The position numbers and the translations under genes were made by a program. DNA of 62,549 nt, from NCBI GenBank assembly GCA_001917665.1, contig MNEL01000038.1:18868-81416 (forward strand). Reading direction: 5' to 3'. This DNA comes from Gemmatimonadetes bacterium 13_1_40CM_69_22. GTDB lineage: Bacteria > Gemmatimonadota > Gemmatimonadetes > Gemmatimonadales > GWC2-71-9. Positions 52,581 through 61,634 of this stretch are shown piece after piece (the stretch's first letter is position 1; each line of letters starts with the position of its first letter). The notes beneath the pieces were generated by a model. That model worked only from the letters and a program-made list of their open reading frames with translations, was not told the origin of the DNA and did no database searches.

Positions 52581-54515
52581 GTGAACCGCACGCCGAACAC
52601 GCCGCCGATCCAGAGCCCCCGGAGCTCCCAGGAAGCAGTCTACGCCGCGTGGCTCAAGGAGCCGGAGCGGTTTTGGGCGGAAGCCGCCGACGCGGTCCAA
52701 TGGTACCGCCGATGGGAGCGCGTGCTCGATGCCTCACGGCCCCCGTTCTACCGCTGGTTCACCGGCGGCGTGGTCAACACCTGTTACAACGCCCTCGATT
52801 GGCACGTCGAGCACGGCAGGGCCGACCAGCCGGCGCTCATCTACGACAGCCCGGTTACGGGAGCCATCCGGACCTTTACGTATCGAGAACTGCTGAATGA
52901 GGTGGCTCGCTTCGCTGGGGCGCTGATCGGACAGGGCGTCGGCAAGGGCGACCGGGTCATCATCTACATGCCGATGGTCCCAGAGGCGGCCATCGCGATG
53001 CTCGCGTGTGCGCGGATCGGGGCCATCCATTCGGTCGTGTTCGGGGGCTTCGCTGCGCACGAGCTGGCGGCCCGCATTAGTCACGCCGAGCCGAAGCTGA
53101 TCGTCTCGGCGTCGTGCGGCATCGAGGGGAATCGCGTCGTTCCCTACAAGCCGCTGCTCGACAAGGCGATCGAGCTCGCCTCGGTGCAGCCGCGCCACTG
53201 CATCCTCCTGCAACGGCCTCAAGAGCCTGCCCCGATGGTGTCCGGGCGCGACCTCGACTGGTCGGAGCTCATGGCGAGCGCGCAGCCGGCGGAATGCGTT
53301 CCGGTCGCCGCCACCGATCCGCTCTACATCCTCTACACGTCGGGCACAACCGGGATGCCGAAGGGCGTCGTCCGCGACAACGGCGGCCACCTCGTGGCGC
53401 TCAAGTGGAGCATGACGCACATCTACGGCGTGGCGCCCGGCGAGGTCTATTGGGCCGCCTCCGACCTCGGCTGGGCTGTCGGCCACTCCTACATCGTCTA
53501 CGGTCCGCTGTTCAATGGGAACACCACGGTCCTGTACGAGGGGAAGCCCGTCGGCACGCCCGATCCTGGCGCCTTCTGGCGCGTGATCTCGCAGCATCGG
53601 GTGCGCGTTTTCTTCACCGCTCCCACGGCGGTCCGCGCCATCAAGCGCGACGATCCGAACGGAGCACACGTCCGGCGGTACGATCTGAGCGGGTTCCGGA
53701 CGTTCTTCCTCGCCGGCGAGCGATGCGATCCGGACACGCTCCACTGGGCGGAGCGGCAGCTGGGCGTCCCGGTCATCGATCACTGGTGGCAAACCGAGAC
53801 CGGCTGGCCCATCGGGGCGAACTGCGTGGGACTGGGCATGCTCCCCGTCAAGCCGGGCTCGTGCACCAAGGCGGTCGCAGGCTACGATGTGCGCATCCTC
53901 GGGGAGGACGGGCGCGAGCTGCCTGCCGCCCAGACCGGGAACATCGCGATCCGGCTGCCGTTGCCCCCCGGCTGCCTGCCGACCCTCTGGAACAACGACG
54001 AGGGCTATGTGCGGTCGTACATGAGTCGCTACCCCGGCTACTACCTCACCGCCGACGCGGGCTATAAGGACGCAGATGGCTATCTCTGGGTGATGGGCCG
54101 CACGGACGACATCATCAACGTCGCGGGCCACCGGCTGTCCACGGGCGCCATGGAGGAGGTGCTCGCCTCCCACCCCGACGTGGCCGAGTGCGCCGTGATG
54201 GGCGTGGCTGACGACATCAAAGGCGAGATCCCGCTGGGGCTCATCGTCCTCAAGGCCGGCGTCCGACGCCCCCCCGACGCCATCGCCGAAGAGCTCGCGC
54301 GGATGGTGCGCGAGCGGATCGGCCCGGTTGCCGCCTTCCGGACGGCCCTCGTGGTGCAGCGGTTACCCAAGACACGGTCGGGCAAGATCCTGCGCGGCAC
54401 CATCAAAAAGATCGCGGACGGGATGGAGTACCGCGTTCCGCCGACGATCGACGATCCGACGATTCTCGAGGAGATCACCACGGCGCTGGCGGCCGTCGGT
54501 TATCCACGGCGGTAG
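52581..54515 (+). CDS. prpE: Propionyl-CoA synthetase / acyl-CoA synthetase
   Basis: 644 residues. It is an ANL adenylating enzyme with LYTSGTTGMPKGVVRDNGG (P-loop), WWQTETGWPIG, YLWVMGRTDDIINVAGHRLS and the catalytic lysine in TRSGKILRGTIKKIADG. The order and the RGTIKKIADG tail fit PrpE rather than acetyl-CoA synthetase. It activates propionate, and possibly acetate, with ATP and CoA. The GTG start is preceded by CAGGTC, a weak ribosome-binding site. The base use is like that of neighbours. Confidence 0.92.
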   Translation: MNRTPNTPPIQSPRSSQEAVYAAWLKEPERFWAEAADAVQWYRRWERVLDASRPPFYRWFTGGVVNTCYNALDWHVEHGRADQPALIYDSPVTGAIRTFTYRELLNEVARFAGALIGQGVGKGDRVIIYMPMVPEAAIAMLACARIGAIHSVVFGGFAAHELAARISHAEPKLIVSASCGIEGNRVVPYKPLLDKAIELASVQPRHCILLQRPQEPAPMVSGRDLDWSELMASAQPAECVPVAATDPLYILYTSGTTGMPKGVVRDNGGHLVALKWSMTHIYGVAPGEVYWAASDLGWAVGHSYIVYGPLFNGNTTVLYEGKPVGTPDPGAFWRVISQHRVRVFFTAPTAVRAIKRDDPNGAHVRRYDLSGFRTFFLAGERCDPDTLHWAERQLGVPVIDHWWQTETGWPIGANCVGLGMLPVKPGSCTKAVAGYDVRILGEDGRELPAAQTGNIAIRLPLPPGCLPTLWNNDEGYVRSYMSRYPGYYLTADAGYKDADGYLWVMGRTDDIINVAGHRLSTGAMEEVLASHPDVAECAVMGVADDIKGEIPLGLIVLKAGVRRPPDAIAEELARMVRERIGPVAAFRTALVVQRLPKTRSGKILRGTIKKIADGMEYRVPPTIDDPTILEEITTALAAVGYPRR

Positions 54516-54525
54516 GCTCCGAGGC

Positions 54526-56628
54526 CTACGACAGCGCCACCGCCGCCCACACCTGCGCGGCTTCGTCCAGCAGGTCCCGCAGGTTGAAGGGCTTGCGCAC
54601 GTAGCGCAGGCCGAGATGGGCCAGCGCCTCGTCCGTCGACGCCCGCACGTCGCCGGTCGCCACGAGAATCCGCTGCTTCAGGCCGGGGTGCAATTCCACG
54701 AGCTGCTCCACGAATAGGTGGTCGCGCGTCATCGCCCGCGCGTCTGCCAGGATGAGGTCGTAGGTGCGCGTGCGCGCCAGGTCGAGCGCGTGCTGCGCGC
54801 TACGCGCCACCTCCACCGTGTGTCCTTCGCGGCCGAACAGCGCCTTCACCAGGCGCCGTACCGCAGGGTCGTCGTCCACGAGCAGGATGGTGCGTTTCGC
54901 GAGCGGAGCGGCGGGCGGCGCGTGCGGCTCGCGCCCCGCGGCGTCCCGCGTCGGGGGTGGAGTGGGAGGGGCGGGGGGCAGGTCCACCAGGAAGGCAGCG
55001 CCGCCTTCCGGCGGACACTCCACGGTGATGCGCCCGCCGTGCGCTTCCACGATCGAATAGGTGATCGACAGGCCGAGGCCCGTGCCCTGCCCGGGTTCCT
55101 TGGTCGTAAAGAAGGGCGTGAACAGTTGCGGCACGACCGCGTCGGAGATGCCGGGCCCCGAATCGGAGACGCGCATCCGCACCCGGTCGTCGAACGACGT
55201 GTTGATGCAGATGAGGCGTCGCTGCCCGGGTGTGTTGTCCGCGACCGCCTGCGCCGCGTTGTTGAGCAGGTTGAGCACCACCTGCTGCAACGCGTGACGG
55301 TCGCCCACGACCTCGGGAATCGTCGTGGGCAGCACCTTCTCGACCGTAATGTCCTTCAGCTTCAGATCGTGCGCCATCAGCGTCAGGGTGCGCTGGATCA
55401 CGTCGTTCAGGTCCACGCGGGCCTGCTCGGCGGGGCCCTTGCGCGCGAAGGTCAGCAGGTTGCGCACGATCCGGCTGGCCCGCTCCGCCTGCTCGTGAAT
55501 CACGCGGAGATGGCCGCGATCCTTGCTGGCCAGCTCCTTCTGCTCGAGCAGAAACTCCGACAGTCCGGCGATGGAGGTCAGCGGGTTGTTGAGCTCGTGA
55601 GCGACCCCCGACACGAGCTGCCCGACGGCGGCGAGCTTCTCGCTCTGGATGAGCTGGGCCTCCATCTGCTGCTGGTCGGTGACGTCCTCCACCAGGACGA
55701 CGACGCTCGCTTCCTGCTCCGGGCTCGGGATGCGGGCCGCGTTCACGCGCAGCGCCCGGCCCAGCGGCGCGGAGCGGAGCACGAGCGGCTGAGCCCGCTC
55801 GCCGCGCCGCGCCGCGGCGAGCAGGTCCACGAGCGCCGGCGACTGCCCCAGCAGCGCGGTCCCGAGGTCGAGACCGATGACCGACGGAATCGGACTATCG
55901 AGCATCGCGGCGAGCGAGCGATTGGCTCGACGGATCGAGCCCTGCGTGTCCACGACCGCGATCCCCTCGCTCAGCGCGTCGAACGCCGTCTCCCACTGCT
56001 CCTTCGCGTGGTGGACCATTTCGAAGAAGCGGGCGTTCGCGATCACGATGGCGGCATGCGTGGCGACCGTGGACAGCAGCCGGACGTCCTCCGGAGCGAA
56101 GACGCCGTCGCGCGGGTCGGCGATCACGAGCGTGCCGACCAGCACGCCGTGGGCCCGCAGCGGCACGGCGGCCGCCGAGGCGACCTGGATCCCGGCCACG
56201 AGCGGGGTGGGCTCGGTGTCCGTGCTGTGCACCAGCTCGACGCGCTCGCCCGTGACCGAGCGCGCGATCAGTCCCGGGTCGTCGGCGCCGATCGACCCAC
56301 CCCGCAACGGGCCAAGCGTCCCCTCGGCGGCCGTCACCTTGAGCCGGCGCCGATCAGCGTCCTCCCCTCCTTCCCCCTCGCCGTCTGCGGCGAGCGCCAC
56401 CAGGGCCCCCTTCGCCTCGAGGAACCGCATGGCGTAGCGGACCACCTGCTCAACGATGCGGTCGAGCTGGAGCGACCCGGAGAGGATGTAGGAGAGTTCC
56501 TGGAGGGAAAACAGCTCCGAGAGACGGCGGTTGAGCTCGTCCGCCGCCCGCCGGCGGTCCCGCTCGCTGCGCTCCAGCCGTCGCTGCAGGCGGATCGCCC
56601 GCCAGCCGAGGGCGGCGGCGGCCAGCAA
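54526..56628 (-). CDS. Membrane hybrid histidine kinase (GAF-PAS-HisKA-HATPase-REC)
   Basis: About 700 residues from TTG 56628. One N-terminal transmembrane helix is followed by a short coiled coil, GAF (about 45-205) and PAS (about 215-320). HisKA carries the phosphoacceptor in GVAHELNNPLTSIAGLSEFL, and the ATPase has DSGPGISD and GTGLGLSITYSIV. A C-terminal receiver starts TILLVDDDPAVRRL with phosphoacceptor D in LILADAR. The strong AGGAGGG at the upstream stop (about 56659-56665) is too far from the TTG, and homologous hydrophobic residues (YIALTALL) continue upstream. The true start may therefore be a non-ATG codon between 56631 and 56655. It is last in the tig-clp run. Confidence 0.9.
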   Translation of the reverse strand: MLAAAALGWRAIRLQRRLERSERDRRRAADELNRRLSELFSLQELSYILSGSLQLDRIVEQVVRYAMRFLEAKGALVALAADGEGEGGEDADRRRLKVTAAEGTLGPLRGGSIGADDPGLIARSVTGERVELVHSTDTEPTPLVAGIQVASAAAVPLRAHGVLVGTLVIADPRDGVFAPEDVRLLSTVATHAAIVIANARFFEMVHHAKEQWETAFDALSEGIAVVDTQGSIRRANRSLAAMLDSPIPSVIGLDLGTALLGQSPALVDLLAAARRGERAQPLVLRSAPLGRALRVNAARIPSPEQEASVVVLVEDVTDQQQMEAQLIQSEKLAAVGQLVSGVAHELNNPLTSIAGLSEFLLEQKELASKDRGHLRVIHEQAERASRIVRNLLTFARKGPAEQARVDLNDVIQRTLTLMAHDLKLKDITVEKVLPTTIPEVVGDRHALQQVVLNLLNNAAQAVADNTPGQRRLICINTSFDDRVRMRVSDSGPGISDAVVPQLFTPFFTTKEPGQGTGLGLSITYSIVEAHGGRITVECPPEGGAAFLVDLPPAPPTPPPTRDAAGREPHAPPAAPLAKRTILLVDDDPAVRRLVKALFGREGHTVEVARSAQHALDLARTRTYDLILADARAMTRDHLFVEQLVELHPGLKQRILVATGDVRASTDEALAHLGLRYVRKPFNLRDLLDEAAQVWAAVALS

Positions 56629-56664
56629 CAGCGCGGTCAGAGCGATGTAGCGCGTCGCTCCCTC

Positions 56665-57297
56665 CTAAGGCTTCGGCTGGAGGCTCGACCGGGCCGTCAC
56701 CCGCGCGCGCTCCCGGTCGAGCGTGGGCAGCACGCCCGTCCACGAGTCGTTCGCGAGTCCTTGGTAGCTGACCGTCATCCCCTCGCGGAAGCTGATGCCG
56801 TCCTCGAACAGGTAGATGGCGACTGCTTGCTCATGCGCCTCGAGCTGGTACGAGCTCCACCGCGGCGACAGCGGCACGATTCCCACGGGGCGGAACAACC
56901 GCCCGCGGCTCGTCACGTTCACGTCTTCCGGGCTGAAGCGCGCCTGGGGCAGCAAGCCGAAGAACGTCACCATGACGAGGGTCGGGCGCTCCACGCCCGC
57001 GCGCTGAGCCGCGCCCGAGATCTCGCGCCCTTTCGTCTTGAGGAGCTGCTCGAGCGACCGGTAGGTATCCGGCGCGAGCAGCCGGATCACGTACTCGGCG
57101 AGCGGCAGGACCTGGATTTCGAGCTGGTCCGTCGCGAACCGCACGACGATATCGTCGCGCTTGAGGGTCCCGAAGCCGGCGGGCAGCGTGTCCTGGGCGG
57201 ATAGGCGGATAGACGGATAGGCGGATAGCAGCAGCAGAACCGCGAGCGCCGTTCTATCCGCCCGTCGGCCTGTCCGGCCATCCGCCGCTCTGGTCAT
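56665..57297 (-). CDS. Exported protein of unknown function with repeat-encoded N-terminus
   Basis: 210 residues. ATG 57297 overlaps the engB stop as ATGA. The N-terminus (MTRAADGRTGRRADRT) and the signal helix region through SAYPSIRLSAQ are encoded by an inverted octamer element at 57196-57286. The mature part starts about QDTLPAGFGTLKRDDIVV and has no recognised domain; LVMVTFFGLLPQARFSPEDVNV and VGIVPLSPRW look like conserved beta segments. A periplasmic location is likely. Confidence 0.7.
   Translation of the reverse strand: MTRAADGRTGRRADRTALAVLLLLSAYPSIRLSAQDTLPAGFGTLKRDDIVVRFATDQLEIQVLPLAEYVIRLLAPDTYRSLEQLLKTKGREISGAAQRAGVERPTLVMVTFFGLLPQARFSPEDVNVTSRGRLFRPVGIVPLSPRWSSYQLEAHEQAVAIYLFEDGISFREGMTVSYQGLANDSWTGVLPTLDRERARVTARSSLQPKP
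57196..57286. repeat. Inverted octamer arrays encoding a signal-peptide region
   Basis: Left arm from 57196: GGCGGATA, GGCGGATA, GACGGATA, GGCGGATA. The right arm 57254-57286 is a degenerate inverted set (CTATCCGCC, CGTCGGCC, TGTCCGGCC, ATCCGCC). The core is about 26 bp and contains (GCA)3. It lies within the first 35 codons of the minus-strand gene ending at 56665. Confidence 0.8.
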
Positions 57298-57917
57298 GAT
57301 ACCGTACCCTCGATCAGCTGCTGCATCGCTTCCTTCAGCTCCGCGACGCCCTCCTGGGACCGCGCGCTGGTGAGCACGATCTGGTCGCCTTCGAGGCCGA
57401 GGGTCGCGCGGATCGCCTGCTCGCGGGCGGGCCGTTGGCCTCGGGGAAGCTTGTCGCTCTTCGTGACCGCCGCAAGGACGCGGGTGCTGCGGGCGGCGAA
57501 TAGGTCTTGCATCCCGCAGTCCTCATCTGAGGGCTCGCGGCGCACGTCCAGCAGCCAGAGCACGCCGGCGAGGCGGGGGCGATCCAGCGCCGCGATGACG
57601 AGGCGCCGCAGCGCGCCCCGCTCGGCGTGACTCACCTTGGCATAACCGTACCCCGGAAGGTCCAGGATGTAATAGGCGTGGTGTAGGGGCGCAGCATGCT
57701 GCGCCCCTACTGGTCGCCTGGCCGGCATTTCAAAGACATTCATCGCCCGGGTCTTTCCTGGCGTGGCGGAGATCTTGGCGATGCGCCGGCCCGCCAGGGC
57801 ATTCAGCAGGCTCGACTTGCCGACATTGGAGCGGCCGAGCAGGGCGATTTCGGGGAGCGGGGGGTGGAGCGGGACGTCGGCCGAGGGAAACGACCCGACG
57901 AAGTAGGGGCGCAGCAT
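57294..57917 (-). CDS. engB: Ribosome-biogenesis GTPase EngB/YsxC with palindrome-derived insertion
   Basis: 207 residues from ATG 57917. G1 is GRSNVGKSSLL, the switch region has KISATPGKTRAMNVF, G3 is DLPGYGYAKV and G4 is VTKSDKLPRGQ. Between the strand NVFEMP and YYILDLPGYG lies an extra RRPVGAQHAAPLHHA (about residues 67-81) encoded by a 28-bp palindrome plus flanks, lengthening a beta hairpin before G3. The start codon itself lies at the centre of a second copy of the palindrome. EngB is essential for large-subunit assembly in most bacteria, so both insertions must be tolerated. Confidence 0.92.
   Translation of the reverse strand: MLRPYFVGSFPSADVPLHPPLPEIALLGRSNVGKSSLLNALAGRRIAKISATPGKTRAMNVFEMPARRPVGAQHAAPLHHAYYILDLPGYGYAKVSHAERGALRRLVIAALDRPRLAGVLWLLDVRREPSDEDCGMQDLFAARSTRVLAAVTKSDKLPRGQRPAREQAIRATLGLEGDQIVLTSARSQEGVAELKEAMQQLIEGTVS
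57683..57710. repeat. 28-bp perfect palindrome inside engB
   Basis: Half-site GTAGGGGCGCAGCA followed by its exact reverse complement. It is read in frame on the minus strand as V-G-A-Q-H-A-A-P-L (from residue 70). The same half-site recurs at 57903. Confidence 0.95.
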
Positions 57918-57931
57918 GCTGCGCCCCTTAC
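57903..57931. repeat. Second copy of the palindrome, supplying the engB start codon
   Basis: The same sequence with one extra T near the right end. The central GCATGC provides ATG 57917-57915 for engB, whose first residues M-L-R-P-Y are read from the right half-site. It fills the gap to the clpX stop at 57932. Confidence 0.92.
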
Positions 57932-59182
57932 TCAGGCTTCTTTCTTCTGACGGACGCGCTCGGTCACGAGCAGCGGAGGCCGGCCTTCGCTCACGCATTC
58001 GGCGGTGATGGCGACCTCACGCACGTCGTCCCGGCTCGGCAGCTCGAACATGATGTCGGTCATCATCTCCTCGAGGATGGCACGCAGGCCGCGGGCGCCC
58101 GTGCCCCGCTTGATCGCCTTCTGCGCGATCGCCTTGAGGGCGTCTTTCTCGATCGTGAGCCGCACGTCCTCGAGCTCGAACAGCTTCTGGTACTGCTTGG
58201 AGAGCGCGTTCTTGGGCTCGATCAGGATGCGCATCAGCGCGTCCTCGTCGAGCGCGTCGAGCGGCACCGCCACGGGCAGCCGGCCCACCAGCTCGGGGAT
58301 GAGCCCGTAGCGCAGCAGGTCGTCGGGCTCGACGTCGATGAAGGGGTTCTTCTTGATCTTCTCCGGCGCCCCCTTCGCGACCTCCTCCTTGCTGAACCCG
58401 ATCTGCCGCCGGCCGGTGCGCGACTCGATGATCTTCTCCAGGCCGTCGAACGCTCCCCCGCACACGAACAGGATGTCCTTCGTATTGACCTGGATGTACT
58501 CCTGCTGCGGGTGCTTGCGGCCGCCCTGGGGCGGGACGCTCGCGACCGTACCTTCGAGAATCTTCAGGAGCGCCTGCTGCACGCCCTCTCCCGAGACGTC
58601 GCGGGTGATGCTGGGGTTCTCGGACTTGCGGGCGATCTTGTCGATCTCGTCGATGTAGACGATGCCGCGCTCGGCTTCCGAGACGTTGAAGTCGGCCGCC
58701 TGGAGCAGCCGGACGAGAATATTCTCCACGTCCTCACCGACGTAGCCCGCCTCGGTGAGGGTGGTGGCGTCGGCGATGGTGAAGGGGACGTCCAAGATGC
58801 GCGCCAGCGTCTGGGCCAGCAGCGTCTTGCCCACGCCGGTCGGGCCGATCAGCAGGATGTTGCTCTTGTCGAGCTCCACCTCGTTGTCCCGGCCAGAATG
58901 GGAGTTGATGCGCTTGTAGTGGTTATAGACGGCGACGGCGAGGGTCTTCTTGGCCTTCTCCTGGCCGATCACATACTGGTCCAGCACCTCCTTGATTTCG
59001 GCCGGGGTGGGGACCTGGGTGATCGCCTCGGAGACCTCGCGCTCCTCGTCCTCCGCCAGGATCTCGTTGCACAGGGCGATGCACTCGTTACAAATGTACA
59101 CCGACGGCCCGGAGATGAACTTCCGGACCGAGTCCTTGGACTTTCCGCAGAACGAGCAGCGGAGGTGCTTGTCGTGGGACAT
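57932..59182 (-). CDS. clpX: ClpX ATPase, substrate-recognition subunit of ClpXP
   Basis: 416 residues. The zinc finger uses C9, C12, C31 and C34. The AAA+ domain has [38 protein letters not shown] and a sensor-2 [15 protein letters not shown]-type contact with ClpP is visible as QIGFSKEE. It unfolds tagged substrates for ClpP. It lies 41 bp downstream of clpP and is followed by engB after 14 bp, in which the palindrome sits. Confidence 0.97.
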   Translation of the reverse strand: MSHDKHLRCSFCGKSKDSVRKFISGPSVYICNECIALCNEILAEDEEREVSEAITQVPTPAEIKEVLDQYVIGQEKAKKTLAVAVYNHYKRINSHSGRDNEVELDKSNILLIGPTGVGKTLLAQTLARILDVPFTIADATTLTEAGYVGEDVENILVRLLQAADFNVSEAERGIVYIDEIDKIARKSENPSITRDVSGEGVQQALLKILEGTVASVPPQGGRKHPQQEYIQVNTKDILFVCGGAFDGLEKIIESRTGRRQIGFSKEEVAKGAPEKIKKNPFIDVEPDDLLRYGLIPELVGRLPVAVPLDALDEDALMRILIEPKNALSKQYQKLFELEDVRLTIEKDALKAIAQKAIKRGTGARGLRAILEEMMTDIMFELPSRDDVREVAITAECVSEGRPPLLVTERVRQKKEA

Positions 59183-59223
59183 GGACTCCTAGTATGGGAA
59201 GGGGAGACCGCCGGCGCAAGCCG

Positions 59224-59847
59224 TCACTTCTTTTTCCCGCCGTCCATGTCCTGCAAGTTGGCGATGACATGGTCGATTAGCCCGTATTCCTTGGCTTCGT
59301 CCGCCGACATGAAGCGGTCCCGATCCATGTCCTTTTCGATCTGCTCGGCCGTCTTCCCGGTGTGCTTGCCGTACAGCTCGTTGAGCTTGCCCCGGAGATA
59401 CAGGATCTCGCGGGCCTGGATCTCGATGTCCGCCGCCGTGCCCTGCGTGCCACCCGAAGGTTGGTGCATCATGATGCGGGCGTGGGGCAGCGCCTGGCGC
59501 TTCCCCTTGCGGCCGGCCGCGAGCAGGAACGAGCCCATCGAGGCCGCCATCCCCATGCAGATGGTGTTCACGGGGGCGCGCAGGAACTGCATCGTGTCGT
59601 AGATCGCCATGCCGCTCGACACCAGCCCGCCCGGCGAGTTGATGTAGAGGTAGATGTCGCGCTCGGGATTGTCCGCGTCCAGAAACAGCAGCTGGGCGAT
59701 GATGATGTTGGAGACTTCGTCGTTGATCTGGGTGCCCAGGAACACGATGCGGTCCAGCAGCAGGCGGCTGAAGATGTCGTAGGTGCGCTCGCCGCGGCTC
59801 GACCGCTCGATGATGTAGGGCGGGTAGATCTGGCTCTTCGTCTTCAC
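59224..59847 (-). CDS. clpP: ATP-dependent Clp protease proteolytic subunit
   Basis: 207 residues from GTG 59847, which overlaps the tig stop as GTGA. The triad is S103 (MAASMGSF), H128 (MMHQPSGG) and D177, with the spacing of E. coli Clp[21 protein letters not shown] is the usual N-terminal segment. It forms the tetradecameric chamber served by ClpX, encoded next. Confidence 0.96.
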   Translation of the reverse strand: MKTKSQIYPPYIIERSSRGERTYDIFSRLLLDRIVFLGTQINDEVSNIIIAQLLFLDADNPERDIYLYINSPGGLVSSGMAIYDTMQFLRAPVNTICMGMAASMGSFLLAAGRKGKRQALPHARIMMHQPSGGTQGTAADIEIQAREILYLRGKLNELYGKHTGKTAEQIEKDMDRDRFMSADEAKEYGLIDHVIANLQDMDGGKKK

Positions 59848-61091
59848 GCTTGCTCCACGGTGGATTGCGACAGGAGAAACGCGAACACCTTCTCCTCGGT
59901 GAGGCTCCGCTCGACGTCGCGGAGCCGCTTTGCCTTCTCGAGCGACGCGTACAACTGCTCGGGCGGCATCCCGCGGCGCTCGGCCAGCTGCCGGATACGC
60001 TCGTCGAGCTCCGCCTCGGTGGCCTGCAGCTTCTCGTGCTCCACAACGTAATCCAGCACCAGGTCGCGCCGCACCTGGGCCTCGGCGACGGGCCGGAACT
60101 CCGCCGCGAACTGACTCATGCGGTCCTCGGGGATCCCGTACGCCTGGGCGAACACCCACAGCGCGCGCTCGACCAGGGGCTGGGGCGCGACCACACGGTT
60201 CGCCGCCACGATCTGCTCGATCAGCTCCGCACGGACCTTGGCGTCGGCCTCGCGCTCGGCGTCCTGCGCGAGGTCCTCGCGGATCCCGCGCTTCAGCGCG
60301 TCGAGTGAATCGAAGTCCCCGACCTCGCGGGCGAAGGCGTCGTCGAGCTCGGGGAGCTGCTGCCGTTTCACCTCGTGCAGCGTGAGCCGGATGTCGCGCG
60401 TCTGGCCGCGCTTCGCCTCGTCGGGGAAGTCGTCCGGGAAGCGGACGATCGCGTCGATCGTCTCCTCGGGAAGCATGCCGTAGATCTGCTGCTCGACTTC
60501 CGGGATCGCGCGGCCCTCGCCCAGCACCAGCTGGTAGGGCTGCGGGTCCTTCAGCTGGGCGCCCTCGCGCGCCGCGATAGTGACACGCACGAGGTCCGCG
60601 GATCTCGGGTGCTCGCCCACCACCGGCGTCCACGGTGCCTTTTGCGCCCGCACCTCGTTCAGCTGAGCGGCCACCTGCTCGTCGGTCACCGGGCGCACGG
60701 TGCGCTTTAGCTGAAAGCCGCCGAGCCGGCCGAGCTTGATATCGGGCTTCACCTCCACGTGAAACTCGAAGGTGACCGGCGCGCCTACATCCCATTTCAG
60801 GTTGTGGATGTGCGGGTCGGCGATCGGCTTCAGCGATTCCTGCTCGACGGCGACTTTCCAACTCTCGCGGATCAGCTCCTGCAGCGCTTCCTGCCGGATG
60901 TCGTCGGCGAAGTGCTTCTTCACGATCGCCGCCGGCGCCTTCCCCTTCCGGAAGCCCGGCAGCCGCGCGCGGCGCTGGTAGGCGCTGGTGGCGCGGTCCT
61001 CGGCCTCGCGCACCTGCTCCACGGGAACCGTGACCGCCAGTGAGGCGGCCCCCGGCTCTTCGGCGGTCTTCTTGATCAGGATGGCGGGCAT
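59844..61091 (-). CDS. tig: Trigger factor, ribosome-associated chaperone
   Basis: 415 residues. The ribosome-binding domain is N-terminal, with the tail signature [18 protein letters not shown] (about 44-61). A short PPIase-like domain (about 150-235) and the C-terminal chaperone arms ([20 protein letters not shown]) follow. The PPIase segment lacks a clear FKBP core and is reduced, as in several phyla. It heads the tig-clpP-clpX run. Confidence 0.93.
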   Translation of the reverse strand: MPAILIKKTAEEPGAASLAVTVPVEQVREAEDRATSAYQRRARLPGFRKGKAPAAIVKKHFADDIRQEALQELIRESWKVAVEQESLKPIADPHIHNLKWDVGAPVTFEFHVEVKPDIKLGRLGGFQLKRTVRPVTDEQVAAQLNEVRAQKAPWTPVVGEHPRSADLVRVTIAAREGAQLKDPQPYQLVLGEGRAIPEVEQQIYGMLPEETIDAIVRFPDDFPDEAKRGQTRDIRLTLHEVKRQQLPELDDAFAREVGDFDSLDALKRGIREDLAQDAEREADAKVRAELIEQIVAANRVVAPQPLVERALWVFAQAYGIPEDRMSQFAAEFRPVAEAQVRRDLVLDYVVEHEKLQATEAELDERIRQLAERRGMPPEQLYASLEKAKRLRDVERSLTEEKVFAFLLSQSTVEQA

Positions 61092-61112
61092 GTGAACTAA
61101 TCTAATAGGGCG

Positions 61113-61634
61113 CTACTGGTTCCTGCGGACTGCCTTGATGCGGTGGTGCGGTCGCGTGCCGGGCGTGATTTCGTCGTTGCGGATCACGCTGATTGCGCCG
61201 TCGGGCTCGAGCACCGCGAGCATCACGTCCTGCACGCTTCCCACCCCGTGCTCCCGTAGCGCCTGCAGCAGCTCGTCGCGGGTGACGCCGGCGCGGTGGC
61301 AGTGCGACTCGAGCAGCTTGCCGTCGTGGATCAGCATGATGCCCTCGCCGGCGATCAGCCGCGCCAGCCGGCGGCTCCGGAGCCGCCACCAGTCGATCAC
61401 CCGGTGCCAGCCGATCAGCACCCCGGCCGCCACGAGGCCGCCCACGAGGCTCGTGTCCGGTCCCACCATCGCGTTCTGGACCGCGTTGGCGATGATGAGC
61501 AGCAGCACGAGGTCGAAGGTGGACATCTGGCCGAGCTGGCGCGTGCCGGTGAGGCGCAGGCCGACGAGCAGCGCGAGGTAGACGACCGACGTCCGGAGCG
61601 CGACGTCGAGCAGCGTCTGCCACGACGCGGTCAT
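61113..61634 (-). CDS. DUF421 membrane protein (YetF/YcaP-like)
   Basis: 173 residues. About three transmembrane helices (RTSVVYLALLVGLRLTGTRQLGQMSTFDLVLLLIIANAV region) precede a cytoplasmic DUF421 domain with GEGIMLIHDGKLLESHCHRAG and SVQDVMLAVLEPDGAISVI. The family is widespread and of unknown biochemical function; some members are spore or stress proteins. The gap to tig is 21 bp. Confidence 0.9.
   Translation of the reverse strand: MTASWQTLLDVALRTSVVYLALLVGLRLTGTRQLGQMSTFDLVLLLIIANAVQNAMVGPDTSLVGGLVAAGVLIGWHRVIDWWRLRSRRLARLIAGEGIMLIHDGKLLESHCHRAGVTRDELLQALREHGVGSVQDVMLAVLEPDGAISVIRNDEITPGTRPHHRIKAVRRNQ

Noticed and set aside
54718-57204. 828-residue plus-strand frame opposite the hybrid histidine kinase
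   Set aside because: Antisense shadow of a well-supported kinase; low-complexity His/Arg/Gly composition and no motif.
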